A stretch of DNA of 64,000 nt, taken from positions 2,857,501-2,921,500 of the forward strand of contig NC_088303.1 of assembly GCF_032854445.1 (NCBI RefSeq), in the 5' to 3' direction. Positions 54,201 to 60,200 of the stretch are shown in pieces. This DNA is from Liolophura sinensis (taxonomy: Eukaryota > Mollusca > Polyplacophora > Chitonida > Chitonidae). Position 1 is the first letter of the stretch; each line of letters begins with the position of its first letter. The position numbers were made by a program, and so were the translations under genes. The notes under the pieces are model-generated. The model did not search any database. It saw only the letters and a list, made by a program, of their open reading frames with translations, and was not told the origin of the DNA.

Positions 54201-57200
54201 AGTAGGCAAGGCTTAGACCCAGTGCTGTAATCATCTGAGTAAGCAAGGGTCTGACAGTGGCTTAGACCCAGTAATCATCTGATGAAGCAAGGGCCTGACA
54301 GTGGCTTAGACCCAGTGCTGTAATCATCTGAGTAGGCAAGGGCCTGACAGTGGCTTAGACGCAGTGCTGTAATCAACTGAGTAGGCAAGGGCCTGACAGT
54401 TGCTTAGACCCAGTACTGTAATCATCTGAGTAGGCAAGGGCCTGACAGTCGCTTAGACCCAGTGATCATCTGAGTAGGCAAGGGCCTGACAGTCGCTTAG
54501 ACCCAGTGATCATCTGAGTAGGCAAGGGCCTGACAGTCGCTTAGACCCAGTAAGCATCTGAGTAGGCAAGGGCCTGACAGTGGCTTAGACCCAGTGCTGT
54601 AATCATCTAAGTAGGCAAGGGCCTGACAGTGGCTTAGACCCAGTGCTGTAATCATCTGAGTAAGCAAGGGCCTGACAGTTGCTTAGACCCAGTGCTGTAA
54701 TCATCTGAGTAGGCAAGGGCCTGACAGTGGCTTAGACCCAGTGCTGTAATCATCTGAGTAGGCAAGGGCCTGACAGTGGCTTAGACCCAGTGCTGTAAGC
54801 ATCTGAGTAAGCAAGGGTCTGACAGTGGCTTAGACCCTGTGCTGTAATCAACTGAGTAGGCAAGGGCCTGACAGTTGCTTAGACCCAGTCATCATCTCAG
54901 TAGGCAAGGGCCTGACAGTGGCTTAGACCGAGTACTGTAATCATCTGAGTAGGCAAGGGCCTGACAGTGGCTTAGACCCAGTCATCATCTGAGTAGGCAA
55001 GGGCCTGACAGTCACTTAGACCCAGTGATCATCTGAGTAGGCAAGGGCCTGACAGTCGCTTAGACCCAGTAAGCATCTGAGTAAGCAAGGGTCTGACAGT
55101 GGCTTAGACCCTGTGCTGTAATCAACTGAGTAGGCAAGGGCCTGACAGTTGCTTAGACCCAGTCATCATCTGAGTAGGCAAGGGCCTGACAGTGGCTTAG
55201 ACCCAGTGCTGTAATCATCTGAGTAGGCAAGGGTCTGACAGTGGCTTAGACCCTGTGCTGTAATCATCTGAGTAGGCAAGGGCCCGACAGTCGCTTAGAC
55301 CCAGTCATCATCTCAGTAGGCAAGGGCCTGACAGTCGCTTAGACCCAGTGATCATCTGAGTAGGCAAGGGCCTGACAGTCGCTTAGACCCAGTAATCATC
55401 TGAGTAGGCAAGGGCCTGACAGTCGCTTAGACCCAGTGCTGTAATCATCTGAGTAGGCAAGGGCCTGACAGTCGCTTAGACCCAGTAATCATCTGAGTAG
55501 GCAAGGGACTGACAGTCGATTAGACCCAGTGCTGTAATCATCTGAGTAGGCAAGGGCCTGACAGTTGCTTAGACCCAGTCATCATCTGAGTAGGCAAGGG
55601 ACTGACAGTCGCTTAGACCCAGTGCTGTAATCATCTGAGTAAGCAAGGGCCTGACAGTGGCTTAGACCCTGTGCTGTAATCATCTGAGTAGGCAAGGGCC
55701 TGACAGTTCCTTAGACCCAGTCATCATCTCAGTAGGCAAGGGCCTGACAGTGGCTTAGACCCAGTGCTGTAATCATCTGAGTAGGCAAGGGCCTGACAGT
55801 CGCTTAGACCCAGTGCCGTAATCATCTAAGTAGGCAAGGGCCTGACAGTCACTTAGACCCAGTGCTGTAATCATCTGAGTAAGCAAGGGCCTGACAGTCG
55901 CTTAGACCCAGTGCTGTAATCATCTGAGTAGGCAAGGGCCTGACAGTTGCTTAGACCCAGTCATCATCTCAGTAGGCAAGGGCCTGACAGTCGCTTAGAC
56001 CCAGTAAGCATCTGAGTAGGCAAGGGACTGACAGTCGCTTAGACCCAGTACTGTAATCATCTGAGTAAGCAAGGGCCCCAATCAAATAAAACGATAAAAA
56101 AAAGCCCTAAACAACATAACGGAAATGTACATGTAGCAAACTCACACGATACACTGTAGTCGCTTCTTCCTCATTGTCCGTGAACACGATCATCTTCTTG
56201 TTCATCTCCATGACACTGCCGACAAGATCCACAAGCCTGGCCAAACGCTCGCCTGCTCTGATCATGGTGACAAAATGCTTGGCCCCTCCAAACACAGCCG
56301 CCTCGTACTGAGAGGTGATGACCAGTACAGGCTCCACCATATAAGCCTCCCAGAATGACTCCAGTTTACTGGTCCAGTGACTCCCAAACACCAGAAGCTG
56401 GCGAGGTAAAGAGCTCTGCCTTCCCCGCTGTATTAACACATCTTTGAAAGATTTCATTACCTCAACGACCTATAAGGCAAGCAGTAAAGTCAGCAAGAGT
56501 TACTTACACCAGTAACGTTCACCAGTAAAACATTGTACAGTTTAACCTTGTCTGAACATTGCGCTCAGCAGACAGTCTGGTGCTAAGAAAATGGTTCAAA
56601 ATATTAGACATGTAACTCAGGACGGGAAAATGTTGTGTTCATCTGGTCAGGCTATGTTTATATGCTGTAACAGCACTGGGCGTTTTAACTTCTTACAGGA
56701 AGAAGAACAATCGTTTCAACTTTGCCTGAACTGAATAGTAAAACATGGGAGAAATTTTTAGGTTGTTTCTTTCAAAACAGTGTCCTGCATGTTATTTTGA
56801 TATCGTTTTAAGCTAATCACAAAAGCTAAGCTGTCTGAATGTTCATGAAAAATGCATGACATATAAAAGATCACTTAGCAAATTACCTGTGCCTTGAAAT
56901 TCTCCATCACAATTTCAGCCTCGTCAATCACCTGGATCACATATAGAATACATATATATACATATATACATCTGACTTCATCAACAGATGGCTTAATGAC
57001 ATATTTTTTTCCCATAAAGGCACATCTGAGGCAGAAATTTTTGATGTCGAACGATTATGGCTGTATACAAGTGGGGCTGGCCTGTAATCATCAATATGAT
57101 AAGAAAGAAATGTAAAGGCATCAAGAAAACTATATTTAGAACCTGCATGAAATGGCCTTCCACAGTAGGCATACTATATTAAAAAACTACGTTTTCCATT

Positions 57201-60200
57201 AAAATGAGCGAGTGGCTAGCCAGTGGTATGCTAAAGAAAGCCTTTAGCCTGGTTGGTACTTTTTATTGTGTCCATGAATCGATGTTCCCCCGCCTCACCC
57301 ACTCCCATGCCCACCCAACTCACCAGATGTCCTAGCCGCCTCAGGCTGACGTATTTGTCCAGTTTTCTGGTCAGGCAATGTGGAGTAGCAATCAAGATCT
57401 CACAACCATTGATCAGCGGAATCTGTTCAGAGCAAAAGCATCAATATTTATGAGTGACAGAAGAAACTAACTGAAAACTTTAAAGCTGGCATTCTGGATA
57501 TACTTGTCCGCTTTATCACCTGAAACTCAGCACAAGAGACTAGGCTAAGTACTTGTCACCCAAGTACTAGTATACCATGACTAGGCTAAGTACTTGTCAC
57601 CCCAGTACTAGTATACCATGATTAGGTGGGGCTTGTCACCCCAGTACTAGTATACTGTGACTAGGTGGGGCTTGTCACCCCAGGACTAGTATACCATGAT
57701 TAGGTGGGGCCTGTCACCCCAGTACTAGTATACCATGACTAGGCTAAGTACTTGTCACCCGAGGACTAGTATACCGTGACTAGGTGGGGCTTGTCATGCC
57801 AGGACTAGTATACTGTGACTAGGTGGGGCTTGTCACCCCAGTACTAGTATACTGTGACTAGGTGGGGCTTGTCACGCCAGGACTAGTATACCGTGACTAG
57901 GTGGGGCTTGTCATGCCAGGACTAGTATACCATGATTAGGTGGGGCTTGTCAACCCAGTACTAGTACACCGTGACTACGCGGGTCTTGTCACCCCAGTAC
58001 TAGTACACCGTGACTAGGTGGGGCTTGTCACCCCAGGACTAGTATACCATGATTAGGTGGGGCCTGTCACCCAAGTACTAGTATACCATGATTAGGCTAA
58101 GTACTTGTCACTCCAGTACTGGTATACCATGACTAGGTGGGGCTTGTCACCCCAGGACTAGTATACAGTGACTAGGATGGGCTTGTCACCCCAGTACTAG
58201 TATACAGTGACTAGGATGGGCTTGTCACCCCAGTGCTAGTATACAGTGACTAGGTCGGGCTTGTTACCCCAGTACTGGTATACCGTGACTACGTCGGGCT
58301 TGTCACCCTAGTACTAGTATACCATGCTTAGGTGGGGCTTGCCACCCGAGAACTAGTATACAGTGACTAGGGCGGGCTTGTCACCCTAGTACTAGTATAG
58401 CGTGACTACGTCGGGCTTGTCACCAGAGTACTAGTATACCGTGATTAGGTGGGGCTTGTCACCCCGTTACTAATATACCATGACTAGGTGGGGGTCATCA
58501 TCCCAGTACTAGTATACCGTGACTAGGTGGGGCCTGTCACGCCAGGACTAGTACACCGTGACTAGGCGGGTATTGTCACGCCAGTACTGGCATACCGTGA
58601 CAAGGTGGGGATTGTCACCCCAGTACCAGTATACCGTGACTAGGTGGGGCTTGTCACGCCAGGACTAGTACACCGTGACTAGGCGGGTCTTGTCACGCCA
58701 GTACTAGTATACCGTGGCTAGGTGGGGCTTGTCACCCCAGTACTAGTATACTGGGTTGGGCATTATATCTGTCTGGCCGATTACAGTCACCAGAAAATGA
58801 TAGCATCAGGGCTAGCTTGTTCAAAAGTGTATTAGCAAATACCAACATTTCCAGTAAGTCACTGGCCCAGATACCACAGCTGGTAGAGCGTCCGCTTCGG
58901 GAGCGGTAGATTAAAGATCAATCCTAGGTCGAGTCACACCCTAGACTTTAAAAGAGGAAGTTGTAACTTTCTCACTTGGCGTTCAGCATGAAAGGGATAG
59001 CAAACGACTGGTTGACTCGTATCAGTATAATGGCTCGGGGCTTACTTGCCTTCGGTGAGTTGTCTCAGTGCAGCAGCACTAGATAAAAGAGCGGTGGTAA
59101 TCTGTCCTGCGACAAGAAGGCACATTACATACACCCTCAGGATTCCTTCGTCGTCATATGACTGAAAAATTGTTGAGTACGACATTAAACCCCAAGCACT
59201 CACTCACTCACTCACTCACTCCGGTAAGTCATATTACATGTATACAGGTGTCTACTTACAATTTAAACAAAATCCAGCAGCCAACGCAGATGTACAGAGA
59301 CGAAACGGAACAGCAGCGCATTCATATTTAATATGCTGTTACAAGATTGTTTTGTTCCACACACAAAGCTGAAGACTTGGCTTAAAGTTAAATATACTTA
59401 TACTTGGTATATGTCTTAAAACAGTTTTAAACAACTAAAATAAATAAAGATGTTTAACGAGCTATTTTACAAAGCAGATGAACCAAAAAAGTGTAACCCA
59501 GTATAGCTGCAAATATAGCTCTGACCTTGACCACAACAAACTTGGGTAGATGCCAACATACAGGTCCAGATAAATCAACAAGTACCTACATTGCACAAAC
59601 CCAGCACAATCTTAACCAAAAAAAGTCTAACTCGACACACTTGCAGACACTTTCCCCAAATCATACAACAAATGGTCTTCCTTTACAAGGCTGAACAAAG
59701 ATGAGCTTGGAGCTGGCTTACATTGTACACTTCCTCCCTTCCTCCCCCGAATATGGTCATGACCCGTGGAAATGTCAGCTCCCCGAGGATCGTCTCGCAT
59801 TTACACTGAATCTCCTGAGCTCTTCTCCACGAAGAACAGAGGATCAAAACCAGTGGCTGTGGATACAAAAATGGAATCTTTTCGCAAGACATTCAATATA
59901 ATTTTTAACACAAAGAAAGCATTAACATAAAGTACCCTGAGCCCTCTACAAAATGTTATGAGCTTTCGTTCAAATACTGCATCGAAAGTTAAACTTTATC
60001 AGTCAAATAAGTTAAGATTTATGGTATATGTCAGATAAAATACCAATAAACACTGTATAGCAAAATAGCTTGAACTATTATTTGAGACCTTTTTTTTAAC
60101 AGAGAGAAATTCATTTAAATCATTCCACAATGCTTTTTCTGTAACCAATGGCAACCTATCACATTTTTGTCACTTAACAAACACCCACACTGCTAGATTT

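Noticed and set aside
58862-58940. Functional tRNA gene
   Set aside because: Boxes A and B are present but the cloverleaf is worn, and it is joined to a SINE body with a target duplication.
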